Part shown: positions 42,024-50,306 of the stretch, piece by piece
Layout: each line of letters opens with the position of its first letter
Numbering within the stretch: position 1 is the stretch's first letter
DNA from: Flavobacteriales bacterium
GTDB lineage: Bacteria > Bacteroidota > Bacteroidia > CAIKAF01
Assembly: GCA_025055575.1 (NCBI GenBank)
Contig: JANWWP010000058.1
Location: 1-51,609 of the forward strand
DNA: 51,609 nt
Reading direction: 5' to 3'
Notes under the pieces: generated by a model
Databases searched by the model: none
What the model was told of the DNA's origin: nothing
The model's input: the letters and a program-made list of their open reading frames with translations, nothing else
Translations under genes and position numbers: made by a program

Positions 42024-42973
42024 TCCCTGATGCGGCGAAGTTTGTCATCGGCCAGCTGGCGGGCTTTTTCCTCACCTTGGGCCAAAGCACGGTCCAGCTC
42101 TTCGGGATGGGCCATCAGTTCAGAGAATCGCCGCCGTTCTTCACGGAAGGTATCCAACAACTTTTCAAACAACAAATTTTTTGCCTGACCATATCCAAAG
42201 CCTCCGGCCAGGTAGCGCGAACGCAGTTCCTGGGTTTCCTCCTCCGGAGCCACCAGGGCAAACAATTTGAAAACGGTGCATGTGTCCGGGTTTTTGGGAA
42301 GCTCCAGCGGTGTGCTGTCCGTGATGATGGACATCACCGACTTGCGCAAAGCTTTTTCTTCGAGAAAAATGTTGATGGTGTTGTTGTAGCTTTTGCTCAT
42401 TTTCTGTCCGTCTGTGCCGGGGATCACCTTCACTTGTGCGTCCACCTCAGCCGCCGGCACAACGAATAAAGGCTCGTAAAGACGGTTGAATGTGTGGGCC
42501 AGATCGCGCGTGATTTCCAAATGTTGAATTTGATCCTTGCCGACAGGCACTTTTTCGGCGTCAAACAACAAAATATCGGCAGCCATGAGCACCGGGTAAG
42601 TAAAGAGGCCGGCGTTCACTTCGGCCAGCCGGGCGCTCTTGTCTTTAAAGGAATGAGCATTCGCCAGCATGGGGTAGGGGGCCAGGCAAGCCAGATACCA
42701 CATAAGTTCGCACACCTGAGGCACGCGGCTTTGCCTGTAAAAAACGTGGCGCGAAGTATCAAAGCCACAGGCCAGCCAGGCGGCGGCCACTGCGCGGGTG
42801 TTGTGCAGTCGGGTGTGGGCATCGCGCAGCGCGGTGAGGGAGTGCAGATCTGCAATGAAGGCAAAGGCCTCCACCCCGGCTGGGCGGCTGCGTTCAATCA
42901 TGGGACGAATGGCGCCCAGAATATTGCCCAAATGGGGTACACCTGTGCTTTGAATTCCAGTGAGGAGGCGCAT
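42008..42973 (-). CDS. trpS: Tryptophanyl-tRNA synthetase
   Basis: A 321-residue class I synthetase. The N-terminus MRLLTGIQSTGVPHLGNILGAI carries the HIGH-type motif (HLGN), and KMSKSYNN near residue 190 is the KMSKS loop; GTDGQKMSKS is typical. I chose the ATG at 42973. A TTG at 42991 is in frame, but it falls inside an exact -7 box (42989-42996), so it cannot be in the main transcript. The stop overlaps the start of the GT-C gene by 16 nt. The length is close to the usual 320-340. Confidence 0.97.
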   Translation of the reverse strand: MRLLTGIQSTGVPHLGNILGAIRPMIERSRPAGVEAFAFIADLHSLTALRDAHTRLHNTRAVAAAWLACGFDTSRHVFYRQSRVPQVCELMWYLACLAPYPMLANAHSFKDKSARLAEVNAGLFTYPVLMAADILLFDAEKVPVGKDQIQHLEITRDLAHTFNRLYEPLFVVPAAEVDAQVKVIPGTDGQKMSKSYNNTINIFLEEKALRKSVMSIITDSTPLELPKNPDTCTVFKLFALVAPEEETQELRSRYLAGGFGYGQAKNLLFEKLLDTFREERRRFSELMAHPEELDRALAQGEEKARQLADDKLRRIRECLGF

Positions 42974-42988
42974 GGGATTTCGAGGTCC

Positions 42989-42996
42989 CAAAGTTA
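42989..42996 (-). promoter_or_regulatory. -7 box TAACTTTG for trpS
   Basis: An exact TAnnTTTG match on the minus strand, 15 nt before the trpS ATG at 42973. It excludes the in-frame TTG at 42991 as the main start. Confidence 0.55.
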
Positions 42997-43015
42997 CACG
43001 CGCCCGACCACCTGC

Positions 43016-43420
43016 TCAGCGCTCGTTTTCAAACCGGATGACCCGAACGAGTTCGCGCTGGCTTTGTGCGTCGCGGAATGTCTGGATCACCACGCGGTAA
43101 GCCTGTCCTCCTTGCATGCGCACTTGACCAATGTAGTGGCGGGCGCCGTTGGTTTCAACCAAAGACCGCTGTACCAGTTCGGTGGGGCGCTGACCATTGA
43201 AGAAACCGGCCAGGATTTCCCGCGCCTGGCGTTGTCCAAAATTGCCGGCATAATCCGGCGTCGCCACTTCCACCGTGGCCGACAGATGTTCTGCGATTTG
43301 AGCGGCATTGCCTTCTCTCACGGCACGCATCACTTCGGTGATTTGAGCCGGGAGGCTGAAGGGCATCCAAACCATCCAAACCATCCAAAGTATTATTAGA
43401 GACAGTGCGCGAGATTTCAT
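43016..43420 (-). CDS. DUF4783 exported protein
   Basis: A 134-residue protein with a signal peptide (LSLIILWMVWMVWMPFSLPAQ) and a DUF4783 domain resembling an NTF2-like fold (ITEVMRAVREGNAAQIAEHLSATVEVATPD to the end). The family is found mostly in Bacteroidota and its function is unknown. The hydrophobic core of the signal peptide contains a three-unit repeat (WMV) from a 9-bp tandem repeat at 43364-43390. It lies upstream of trpS on the same strand, but trpS has its own -7 box. It is divergent from rlmH, 44 nt apart. Confidence 0.88.
   Translation of the reverse strand: MKSRALSLIILWMVWMVWMPFSLPAQITEVMRAVREGNAAQIAEHLSATVEVATPDYAGNFGQRQAREILAGFFNGQRPTELVQRSLVETNGARHYIGQVRMQGGQAYRVVIQTFRDAQSQRELVRVIRFENER
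43364..43390 (-). repeat. Three tandem 9-bp units in the DUF4783 signal peptide
   Basis: On the plus strand CATCCAAAC occurs at 43364-43372 and 43373-43381, with CATCCAAAG at 43382-43390. It encodes three copies of a Met-Val/Leu-Trp step. The 9-bp unit keeps the frame, so copy-number change would only alter the length of the hydrophobic core. Confidence 0.9.
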
Positions 43421-43464
43421 TTTCCATTCTTAAATTGCAAAAAACAAGCCAAATTATTTTTTTT

Positions 43465-43932
43465 ATGTTTCATGTATGGTTGATGGGCAGAACACAAGGC
43501 GGTTTTTTAGAAGCCGGCGTCGCGGAATATATCCGGAAACTGGGCCGCTGGCGCCGTCTCCGTTGGCATGAACTGCCCGCCCCCTCGACGCCGTCTTCGG
43601 CAGGCCCGAACTTTATTTTAGGCAAAGAAGCGGAGGTATGGAAAAAACACTGGCCCGAAAAGGGCCGGGTAGCGCTTCTGCACAACGATGGCTTAGCCTT
43701 TGACTCGGAGCGCTTTTCACAGCACATTTTTCATTTGATGGACACCTGGGGACAGGTTCATTGGATGGTGGGAGGTCCCTATGGTTTTGCTCCCGAAATC
43801 CGTGCGCGGGCCCACGAGGTGATATCCTTGTCGCCCATGATTTTCAACCACCAACTGGTGCGTCTTATTTTTTTGGAACAATTGTTCCGTGCCTTTTGCA
43901 TACGCCATGGGGTGCCCTACCACCACCCTTGA
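43465..43932 (+). CDS. rlmH: 23S rRNA pseudouridine-1915 N3-methyltransferase
   Basis: A 155-residue SPOUT methyltransferase that methylates pseudouridine 1915 in helix 69 of the 70S ribosome. The knot region contains LHNDGLAFDSERFSQHI and WMVGGPYGFAPEI (SAM site), and the family's C-terminal block is LSPMIFNHQLVRLIFLEQLFRAFCIRHGVPYHH. The ATG at 43465 gives the usual length; an upstream ATG at 43405 would overlap the divergent DUF4783 gene and add 20 unrelated residues. The 3' end lies 5 nt from the end of the convergent GT39 gene. Confidence 0.96.
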   Translation: MFHVWLMGRTQGGFLEAGVAEYIRKLGRWRRLRWHELPAPSTPSSAGPNFILGKEAEVWKKHWPEKGRVALLHNDGLAFDSERFSQHIFHLMDTWGQVHWMVGGPYGFAPEIRARAHEVISLSPMIFNHQLVRLIFLEQLFRAFCIRHGVPYHHP

Positions 43933-43937
43933 TCCTT

Positions 43938-45476
43938 TCAGGGGCATCGGTAGGCCACGTAGCCGCCGGCCACCACACTGTCAGGGCAGCCCGGCAAGGT
44001 GTAGGAAGAATGGATTTTTCGCACCACAAGGGCCGGCCCGGGGGGGCTGCCCTCGTGCCAATCCACTTCAGGCCAGCCAGGATATTTGGTTTGCCCGTAA
44101 AAAAAAGGCGCATAGGATTTGAAGCCCAAGGTGTACACAGGCATGTTCTCTTGCGCTGCTTCTTTGCAAATTTTTAAAAGGGCGCCTTGGGAGATGTGTG
44201 CGATGGGTCCTGTGAAAGCGGCGATGGCCAAAAACAAAGTGAGGCTCCCTCCGACAAGCGCCCGCACAAGGTATCTGATGGAAGCCGCTTTCCAATAAAA
44301 AATCGTAGTGACAATTCCCGCCACCCATGCCAAAGGCATGAAAAAATTCCAACGCGGTTGGGCCCAGGCCATGTGGGCCCGGGCAAAGGGATCCTGCACC
44401 CAGCCCAGGAAGGTTTCGGGCTTGAGAAAAAACACGAAGGCTGCGCCCAGAGCCAGTGTCAGCAAAAGCCATTGGAAGGTAGCCAGGCGCCGGCCCCAGA
44501 TAGAAACTTCCAGAGTTTTTTCAAGACTCCAGGCCGCCAGCCAGGTGATGGGAAAGTAAGCTAAAGACGAATAATGGATGATTTTAGTTTTTACCAGCGA
44601 AAACACCAAAACAACCATCAGCGTCAGCAGCGCAAACGGCAGCACCTCAGGTTGGCGGTACGATTTTAGCGCGGGCCCCAGATATGCGGTGGCCGGCATC
44701 ACGCCCAGGAACAGCACCACGACATGAAATCCCGGAAACCCCCGGTGCCCGGCATCCGGCGTGGAGAACAGACGCCACTGGTAACGCAGGAAGTCCCACA
44801 GCACCTCGGTGCCGTAGCGCCAGCCATACGCCAAGTACCACGAAAGGCCCGTCACCGCGAAGGCGGCAAGGCCCAGCCAGATGGGACGGCGTCGCAGTTG
44901 GAATAATGAATTCGTCAGCAGGGTATGCAGACCCAACGTCAAAACCACCACTCCCGGCACCGCCGGACCTTTGGTCAGCAGAGCCAAGCCGCCTGCCACT
45001 CCCGCTTTAAGCGCCGCGGCAGAAGACGTTTCGCGCAGGGCTTGCAATCCATACCAGAACATCCAAAAACCAAAGAGGTTATACCAGGGGTCCAGGATGC
45101 CGGATCGGAAATACAGATGGGGCAGGAGGGAGCCGGCATATAGAAGGGCCCACAGGGCGCCGCGCGCACCCCCGCACCGCACCATCCAGAGAAGGGTTAC
45201 CATCCCGCACAGGACGTTGGGCAGGCGCGCTGCCCATTCCGAAATACCAAAAATCCGGAAGCAGCCTGCCTGAAGCCAAAAAAACAACGGGGGTTTTTCC
45301 CAGAACGGACGAAAGTTGATGGTGGGCTGGAGGTAATTGTCGCTCAGCACCATTTCGCGGCTGATTTCTGCAAAGTTGATTTCATCCCAATCGAACAAAG
45401 GCACCGCACCCAGCCCGGGCAGCCACAGAAGAGCCGCCCCCACTAAAAACCATATCCAGGGCTTGGGGGTCTTCAT
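43938..45476 (-). CDS. Family 39 glycosyltransferase (ArnT-like)
   Basis: A 512-residue GT-C membrane enzyme of the PMT/ArnT family, with about 11 helices. The first periplasmic loop contains the catalytic-type acidic motif in PLFDWDEINFAEISREMV followed by FRPFWEKPPLFFWLQA, which is typical. The family moves sugars from polyprenyl-phosphate donors onto lipids or proteins. The GT2 encoded just upstream (overlap 4 nt) is of the type that makes such donors, so the two may form a pathway. The C-terminal part is a soluble domain. Confidence 0.9.
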   Translation of the reverse strand: MKTPKPWIWFLVGAALLWLPGLGAVPLFDWDEINFAEISREMVLSDNYLQPTINFRPFWEKPPLFFWLQAGCFRIFGISEWAARLPNVLCGMVTLLWMVRCGGARGALWALLYAGSLLPHLYFRSGILDPWYNLFGFWMFWYGLQALRETSSAAALKAGVAGGLALLTKGPAVPGVVVLTLGLHTLLTNSLFQLRRRPIWLGLAAFAVTGLSWYLAYGWRYGTEVLWDFLRYQWRLFSTPDAGHRGFPGFHVVVLFLGVMPATAYLGPALKSYRQPEVLPFALLTLMVVLVFSLVKTKIIHYSSLAYFPITWLAAWSLEKTLEVSIWGRRLATFQWLLLTLALGAAFVFFLKPETFLGWVQDPFARAHMAWAQPRWNFFMPLAWVAGIVTTIFYWKAASIRYLVRALVGGSLTLFLAIAAFTGPIAHISQGALLKICKEAAQENMPVYTLGFKSYAPFFYGQTKYPGWPEVDWHEGSPPGPALVVRKIHSSYTLPGCPDSVVAGGYVAYRCP

Positions 45477-46213
45477 CCGTACCGGTGGTGTCGGACCAAC
45501 CCCCAGCGGTGCAGCATGTGTTGTGCCGTCACACGCACCACCCCCAGCCCATACACCACACTGCGGCTTAAGCTGATGGAGCTGCTGTCGGCAGCGTAGC
45601 GCGTGGGACAGGTGATTTCCGCAATGGGATAGCCCTTCATGATAATTTGCGACAGCACCTCGTTGTCAAAAATAAAATCGTCCGAATTTTCGTGGAACCG
45701 GATATCTTCCAGCACCTTGCGGTGATAGGCCCGATAGCCGGTGTGGTATTCCGATAATTTGGCTCCGAGAAATAGGTTTTGCACCAGTGTCAGGAAGCGA
45801 TTGGCCAGATATTTCACCAGCGGCATTCCACCTTTTAGCGCCCCGTTCCCCAAGATACGCGAACCCAAAACCACCGGATACAGACCCGAGGCAATCAAAT
45901 GCCCCATGGCCGGAATCAACTTGGGGGTATACTGGTAGTCCGGATGCAGCATGATGATGATGTCGGCGCCCAAATCCAGCGCCAGGCGGTAACAGGTTTT
46001 TTGGTTGGCGCCATAGCCCAGGTTCCGGGGATGGCGCCGGATGTGGCGAATCCCCAGCCTTCGCGCCACTTCCACCGTATTGTCTTGGCCGCCGTCTTCC
46101 ACCAGAATCACGTCATCCACCAAATCCAGGGGAATTTCGCGGTAGGTTTTTTCTAACGTGGCGGCCGCATTGTAGGCTGGCAACACCACCACCACTTTGA
46201 GCCCGTTCAGCAT
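45473..46213 (-). CDS. Family 2 glycosyltransferase (polyprenyl-phosphate mannose synthase-like)
   Basis: A 246-residue GT-A enzyme of the dolichyl-phosphate mannose synthase type. Motifs: VVVLPAYNAAATLEKTYREI, VILVEDGGQDNT, RRHPRNLGYGANQKT, the metal-binding IIIMLHPDYQYTPKLI, and SEYHTGYRAYHRKVLE. It has no membrane anchor, so it would be a peripheral membrane enzyme loading a sugar on a polyprenyl phosphate. HPDYQ replaces the more usual DADLQ. The downstream GT39 overlaps its stop by 4 nt, and the beta-propeller gene ends 6 nt upstream. Confidence 0.9.
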   Translation of the reverse strand: MLNGLKVVVVLPAYNAAATLEKTYREIPLDLVDDVILVEDGGQDNTVEVARRLGIRHIRRHPRNLGYGANQKTCYRLALDLGADIIIMLHPDYQYTPKLIPAMGHLIASGLYPVVLGSRILGNGALKGGMPLVKYLANRFLTLVQNLFLGAKLSEYHTGYRAYHRKVLEDIRFHENSDDFIFDNEVLSQIIMKGYPIAEITCPTRYAADSSSISLSRSVVYGLGVVRVTAQHMLHRWGLVRHHRYG

Positions 46214-46219
46214 GACTAT

Positions 46220-47116
46220 TCAGGGTATCAGCACTTCAAACACAGCCGGTCCCACCGGCGTTTTCTTCTTTCCGCTGCGCTCCCGCGCCATCCAAAACCT
46301 GTGGCCATCCAGCGCCACGAGGCTTTCAATTTGACTGGCCTGCGGCGGGGTGATGGAGAGCCGCCGGAAAGCCGGACGTTTCAGGGATTGAAGAGAAAAA
46401 TCCGGCCACACCAGTAAAAAAATTTCCGGCGCCATGTCCCGCGGCTGATAGCCGCACAAGGCCAGGAGTTTCAGGTCTTCATGGTAGGTGGCCCCGGTCA
46501 CCAGTCCGCGGCTGGGCAGAGCCACCCGGGGTCCCACGCGGTAGGTACCGGGTTGTTTGGGCAGCACATACAGGCGCGTTTGCCCGTCCAGCCAGTTTTT
46601 TGAAAACACCAGCAGGCTGTCGTCCCACACAGCCAAAGCTTCAAAATCATAATTGTGCTGGTAGGGCCGCGCATAAAATTCCTTTTGGTCGGTGCATTCA
46701 AAACGGATGTATGCGCCGGGGCAGGCTTCTTTTTTGAATACACAATCCAGCTCCACCCGAACGATGGACAGATTCTGCCGGACGCCGGCATTGTTGCCAA
46801 AGTCGCCGATATACAGGTAGCGGTCGTCGGCTGCCAGGTCCTCCCAGTCCACATTGGCGACTTTCAGAATGGCACAACTGTGGACCAATTGGCCCTGAAG
46901 GGTGTCCCACACATACACCCGCGCTTCGTTTTTGCTGTCGTTGATAAATATCAGTTTCCCCCGCGCCAGAACCATGCCGCTGTTTTCGTCCAGCAGGGGA
47001 GAGGGCAACGTCCAGCGCAGGCGCACCTCCGGCGCCTGGGGCCGCCCCGGCGGTCCCGCAAATAAGGCGGTTGCCAACAAAAAAAACTTCTTTAAAAAAT
47101 TTAAAAAAATCGGCAT
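46220..47116 (-). CDS. Predicted exported beta-propeller-like protein
   Basis: A 298-residue protein with a signal-like N-terminus (FLLATALFAGPP). The pattern includes LDENSGMVLARGKLIFINDS, NVDWEDLAADDRYLYIGDFGNNAG, NYDFEALAVWDDSLLVFSKNW and TGATYHEDLKLLALCGYQ. Recurring Glu/Asp-containing blades (ENSG, DWED, FEAL, TGA) resemble a phytase/SdiA-regulated type beta-propeller often called 'T9SS-exported' or hypothetical in Bacteroidota. I do not assign a catalytic role. It overlaps the SpoIIE phosphatase gene by 16 nt upstream and lies 6 nt upstream of the GT2 gene, so it belongs to this operon. Confidence 0.7.
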   Translation of the reverse strand: MPIFLNFLKKFFLLATALFAGPPGRPQAPEVRLRWTLPSPLLDENSGMVLARGKLIFINDSKNEARVYVWDTLQGQLVHSCAILKVANVDWEDLAADDRYLYIGDFGNNAGVRQNLSIVRVELDCVFKKEACPGAYIRFECTDQKEFYARPYQHNYDFEALAVWDDSLLVFSKNWLDGQTRLYVLPKQPGTYRVGPRVALPSRGLVTGATYHEDLKLLALCGYQPRDMAPEIFLLVWPDFSLQSLKRPAFRRLSITPPQASQIESLVALDGHRFWMARERSGKKKTPVGPAVFEVLIP

Positions 47117-48288
47117 GTCAGCAGCGCGATGTCATCCCGGAAGGGCGATTCCCCCCGGAAGCTGTTCAGATGGCGTGCGATGAGGCTGTTCAGTTCGGCC
47201 GGAGGCAAAATTCGGTTTTCCAGCACTATGTTTTTAAGCCGTTCCAGGCCAAAGAGTTGATTGTCTTCGTTATGCAACTCCGTCAGCCCATCCGTGTAGG
47301 CCACCAGCAGGTCGTCCGGGGCAATGCTCAGACTCTGCGTAGCAAAAGAGGGCAACTCCGGCAGCATACCCAAAGCCGGGGCCTGGGCATCCAGTGTAGA
47401 AAGTTCAGTTCCGCTCAGAAAGAGGGGCGGATTATGCCCCAGGTTAGCATAGTGCAGGAGCCGGCGGCGGGGATCGTAACGGGCGATGAAGCAGGTGATA
47501 AATTTTTCGCCCTGGGCCGATTCGTCCACTTTTTTGTTCAATGTGTGCCCCAGTTGCGCCAAATCAGGAACATAAGGAAACAAGGCCCGCACATTGGCCT
47601 GAAAATTGGCCATCAACAGGGCCGCGGCCATGCCTTTGCCCGACACATCCGCAATGCACAGCGCCACATCCCCGTCCGGCAGGGGAAAATAATCATAATA
47701 ATCGCCCCCCACCTCATCAAAGGTCTTATGGCTGCCACTCACAGCCACGCCCGCCAGGCCTTCCGTACTTTGCGGAAACAGGAGCGCCTGCAGTTCGCTG
47801 GCCAGTTCTATCTCTTTGCGCAGGGCCTCCTGGCGCAGGGCTTCCCGCGCCAGCATTTTGTTTTCCAGCGCCACGAACACCACATTGTTCAGCGTTTGCA
47901 GAAACTCGCTCTGCATCTGGGCCGAATCCGGATCCTCCGGCCCCGCCTCCGGGTTGGAGTCCAGCCGGGCCAGCAGGTAGCCCAGCACCCGCTCCTTGTG
48001 ATAGGACGGAATCACCACATTGAAGGGCAGTTCCGAATCCGGCAAATGATAAGGGATTTGCAGTTCTCCCAGCTGTTCCAGGTAGTTCTCTAACGAAAAA
48101 GGCAACGACGCGCCTTCAAAATCCCAGTCCGAAAACTCGCAGCGGAGCTCTCCGTTCTGGCGGCTGTACAGCGCCACGCCCCGCACACTCGGAAACTGCC
48201 GCAGGATGTTTTCATAAATGCGCAGAATTTGCGCCCGGCTGAAATTTTCATTCACAGCCTGCGTCACCTGCTGCAGCGCTTTCAGCAT
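47101..48288 (-). CDS. SpoIIE/RsbU-type PP2C serine phosphatase
   Basis: A 395-residue regulatory phosphatase. The N-terminal 150 residues form a GAF-like sensor domain (ILRIYENILRQFPSVRGVALYSRQ). A linker helix (EIELASELQALLFPQ) leads to the PP2C domain with FDEVGGDYYDYFPLPDGDVALCIADVSGKGMAAALLMA, NLGHNPPLFL, DDLLVAYTDGLTE and FRDDIALLTC, holding the metal-binding Asp residues. Such enzymes dephosphorylate anti-sigma antagonists or similar proteins. No anti-sigma partner is adjacent. The ATG at 48288 is used here; the frame is open further upstream and an ATT at 48327 would add a family-like N-terminus. It heads the operon leading to GT39. Confidence 0.9.
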   Translation of the reverse strand: MLKALQQVTQAVNENFSRAQILRIYENILRQFPSVRGVALYSRQNGELRCEFSDWDFEGASLPFSLENYLEQLGELQIPYHLPDSELPFNVVIPSYHKERVLGYLLARLDSNPEAGPEDPDSAQMQSEFLQTLNNVVFVALENKMLAREALRQEALRKEIELASELQALLFPQSTEGLAGVAVSGSHKTFDEVGGDYYDYFPLPDGDVALCIADVSGKGMAAALLMANFQANVRALFPYVPDLAQLGHTLNKKVDESAQGEKFITCFIARYDPRRRLLHYANLGHNPPLFLSGTELSTLDAQAPALGMLPELPSFATQSLSIAPDDLLVAYTDGLTELHNEDNQLFGLERLKNIVLENRILPPAELNSLIARHLNSFRGESPFRDDIALLTCRFF

Positions 48289-48347
48289 CAGCCGCAGCGT
48301 CAGTTCCGAAGAGATGGATGTTTTAATGGCCGGCAGTTTTCTGTGGC

Positions 48348-48355
48348 CAAAAGTA
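48348..48355 (-). promoter_or_regulatory. -7 box TACTTTTG for the SpoIIE-propeller-GT operon
   Basis: An exact TAnnTTTG match on the minus strand. It lies 59 nt before the ATG at 48288 and 20 nt before the possible ATT start at 48327. The unit lies downstream of gdh, whose stop is at 48400. Confidence 0.5.
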
Positions 48356-48399
48356 GGCAGCCCGGTCCAATTTCCGGACCTTTCTCTACCGGCCGTGAT

Positions 48400-49836
48400 T
48401 TAGGGGAAGATGCCCAGCAGTTTGTAGGACTCCACGATTTTTCGGATAGCCGTCACAAAGGCCGCCGTCCTCAGATCTTCAATTTTTTTGTCCGAAAGAT
48501 ACGTTTCGCGGATTTTGTCGTAGGCCACCACCATCGTTTCTTCCAGACCAGAGTACACCAGGTCCAGCTCATCCGGACCGTTCTCCAGGGCTTTCACCAG
48601 AGCCTCGGGTATGCCGTTGTTCTTCGGTGCAATGCTGCGGATGGCTTCCAGAAGTTTGCGGTTGTTGGCCGCTTCGTAGCGTTTCTCCATCCGACCGAAG
48701 CGCACGTGCGAGAGGTTTTTCAGCCATTCAAAATACGATACCGTCACGCCGCCGGCATTCAGGTAGATGTCCGGAATAATCATCACCCCCTTTTTATTGA
48801 GGATGGCTTCCGCTTCCGGCGTCACGGGGCCGTTGGCGCCTTCGGCGATGATGCGGGCTTTTATGCGCGCCGCGTTGTCTTTATGAATTTGATTTTCCAG
48901 AGCCGCCGGCACAAGTATATCGCATTCCAGTTCCAGCCCTTCCTCCGGATTCTTTAGGTCTTTGCAGCCCTTGAAGCCGTAGAGCGTCCCCTTTTCGCGG
49001 AACCACCGGCTCAGCGCCTCCGGATCCACGCCTTTCGGGCAGTGCACCGCGCTGTTGTATTCCACCACACCCACAATGCGGGCCCCCGCCTCATGCAGAA
49101 ATTTGGCCGCATGGTAGCCCACATTGCCCAGCCCCTGCACCACCACGGTTTTGCCTTCCAGGCCCGGGCTCAGCTTCAGTTTTTTCAAATCTTCTGCATA
49201 GCTCAGCGCGTGGCGCACACCATAGAACAGCCCCAGCCCCGTGGCTTCGCGCCGGCCCCGGATGCCGCCCTGTCCCACCGGTTTTCCCGTCACGCAGGCC
49301 AGCCCGTTCACGTCCATCGGGTTGAAGGCCATGTACGTGTCCGCTATCCAGGCCATTTCCCGTTCCCCTGTGCCATAGTCCGGCGCCGGCACATCAATGC
49401 CCGCCCCGATAAAGTTTTTCTTAATCAGCTCAGCCGTGTAGCGCCGCGTCACCTTTTCCAGCGTCTCCACATCATACTGCCGCGGATTGATCTTAATGCC
49501 GCCTTTGGCCCCGCCAAACGGCACGTCCACCAGCGCGCATTTGTATGTCATCAGCGCCGCCAGGGCCATCACCTCGTCCTGCGTCACGTGTTCGCTGTAG
49601 CGGATGCCGCCTTTGGTCGGCGTTTTGTGGTGGCTGTGTTCGGCCCGGTACGCCTCTATCACTTCCACCCGGTTTCCGATGCGCACCGGAAAGCGCATCC
49701 GGTACACGCTGTTGCAGAATTTAATCTGATCCAGAATGCCCTGATCCGCGTCCACAAACCGCGACGCCTTATCAAAATAAATCAGGACGTCCTCAAAAAA
49801 TGATTTTTCGCGCTGTTGGTTGAGCTTTTTTCCCAT
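48400..49836 (-). CDS. Glutamate dehydrogenase (Glu/Leu/Phe/Val family)
   Basis: A 478-residue hexameric dehydrogenase that interconverts glutamate and 2-oxoglutarate with ammonia. Substrate motifs: [44 protein letters not shown], with the catalytic Lys, and [22 protein letters not shown]. The nucleotide domain has [17 protein letters not shown]. The 2-oxoacid-binding end is normal in length. The coenzyme cannot be decided by eye. The ATG at 49836 is preceded by an exact -7 box (49853-49860). Confidence 0.95.
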   Translation of the reverse strand: MGKKLNQQREKSFFEDVLIYFDKASRFVDADQGILDQIKFCNSVYRMRFPVRIGNRVEVIEAYRAEHSHHKTPTKGGIRYSEHVTQDEVMALAALMTYKCALVDVPFGGAKGGIKINPRQYDVETLEKVTRRYTAELIKKNFIGAGIDVPAPDYGTGEREMAWIADTYMAFNPMDVNGLACVTGKPVGQGGIRGRREATGLGLFYGVRHALSYAEDLKKLKLSPGLEGKTVVVQGLGNVGYHAAKFLHEAGARIVGVVEYNSAVHCPKGVDPEALSRWFREKGTLYGFKGCKDLKNPEEGLELECDILVPAALENQIHKDNAARIKARIIAEGANGPVTPEAEAILNKKGVMIIPDIYLNAGGVTVSYFEWLKNLSHVRFGRMEKRYEAANNRKLLEAIRSIAPKNNGIPEALVKALENGPDELDLVYSGLEETMVVAYDKIRETYLSDKKIEDLRTAAFVTAIRKIVESYKLLGIFP

Positions 49837-49852
49837 GATTCAAAATTCAGGG

Positions 49853-49860
49853 CAAATGTA
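49853..49860 (-). promoter_or_regulatory. -7 box TACATTTG for glutamate dehydrogenase
   Basis: An exact TAnnTTTG match on the minus strand, 16 nt before the ATG at 49836. Upstream TTTG copies at 49876-49879 and 49882-49885 (minus) bracket the usual -33 distance. Confidence 0.6.
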
Positions 49861-49987
49861 TAGCCGCCTTTTCCGCAAATGCAAAACACCCGCCCTCCGG
49901 CCTTCCCACAGGACTTTCCGCGCCGCCGGGTCTTGCAGATGGAAGACCACCGGTGCCCATACCCTGCAACAAATTTTTTTTTCATTT

Positions 49988-50149
49988 TGGGCGTGCCCCC
50001 CGGCGCCTTTTCCAGGCGGCCGGGGGTCGGGCTGCTCCGGGCTCCGCGGCGCTCCGGCAATCCCTTCGGCCGCTCCGCGGCCTCAGGGCAGTGCCGGCGC
50101 GGTAGGCCCCCGGCGGCGCCCCACGCGCCGCCCTCCGCATCCCTCACGC
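49988..50149 (+). repeat. GC-rich structured intergenic element with three hairpins
   Basis: The 368 nt between gdh and tRNA-Pro hold no gene I can support. Within them is a very GC-rich block with three strong stems: 49997-50026 (CCCCCGGC-GCCT pairing with AGGC-GCCGGGGG), 50068-50082 (GGCCGC/GCGGCC) and 50112-50132 (GGCGGCG/CGCCGCC). It begins TTTGGGCGTGCCCC and ends CCGCATCCCTCACGC. From memory, blocks with this start and end and variable hairpins recur between genes in many Bacteroidota genomes; I could not check this. The composition is much richer in G and C than the flanking genes. Confidence 0.6.
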
Positions 50150-50185
50150 ACACCCCCGCCCCGCTTTCGCCTTCCTCTTTTGCGC

Positions 50186-50193
50186 TATATTTG
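50186..50193 (+). promoter_or_regulatory. -7 box TATATTTG for tRNA-Pro
   Basis: An exact TAnnTTTG match on the plus strand, 11 nt before the tRNA 5' end. A TTTC at 50165-50168, 17 bp upstream, is a weak -33 candidate. Confidence 0.6.
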
Positions 50194-50204
50194 CCCTCCC
50201 TTTT

Positions 50205-50279
50205 CGGGGTGTAGCGCAGCCCGGTTAGCGCGCCACGTTCGGGACGTGGAGGCCGGAGGTTCGAATCCTCTCACCCCGA
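50205..50279 (+). tRNA. tRNA-Pro (CGG anticodon)
   Basis: A complete cloverleaf. The acceptor CGGGGTG pairs with CACCCCG. The anticodon stem CCACG/CGTGG encloses TTCGGGA, giving anticodon CGG. The T arm is GAGG-TTCGAAT-CCTC. The discriminator is A (50279). CCA is not encoded. CGG reads only the CCG codon, so other proline tRNAs must lie elsewhere. Confidence 0.95.
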
Positions 50280-50306
50280 CTCCGTACGCCTTTTTTCCTT
50301 CCAAAA

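Noticed and set aside
42494-43399. Long plus-strand open frame of 301 codons opposite trpS and DUF4783
   Set aside because: It is a shadow of two well-identified minus-strand genes and shows no domain of its own.
47071-48093. Plus-strand open frame of 340 codons opposite the SpoIIE phosphatase
   Set aside because: It is a shadow frame rich in His, Gln and Arg, caused by GC-rich codons of the real gene.
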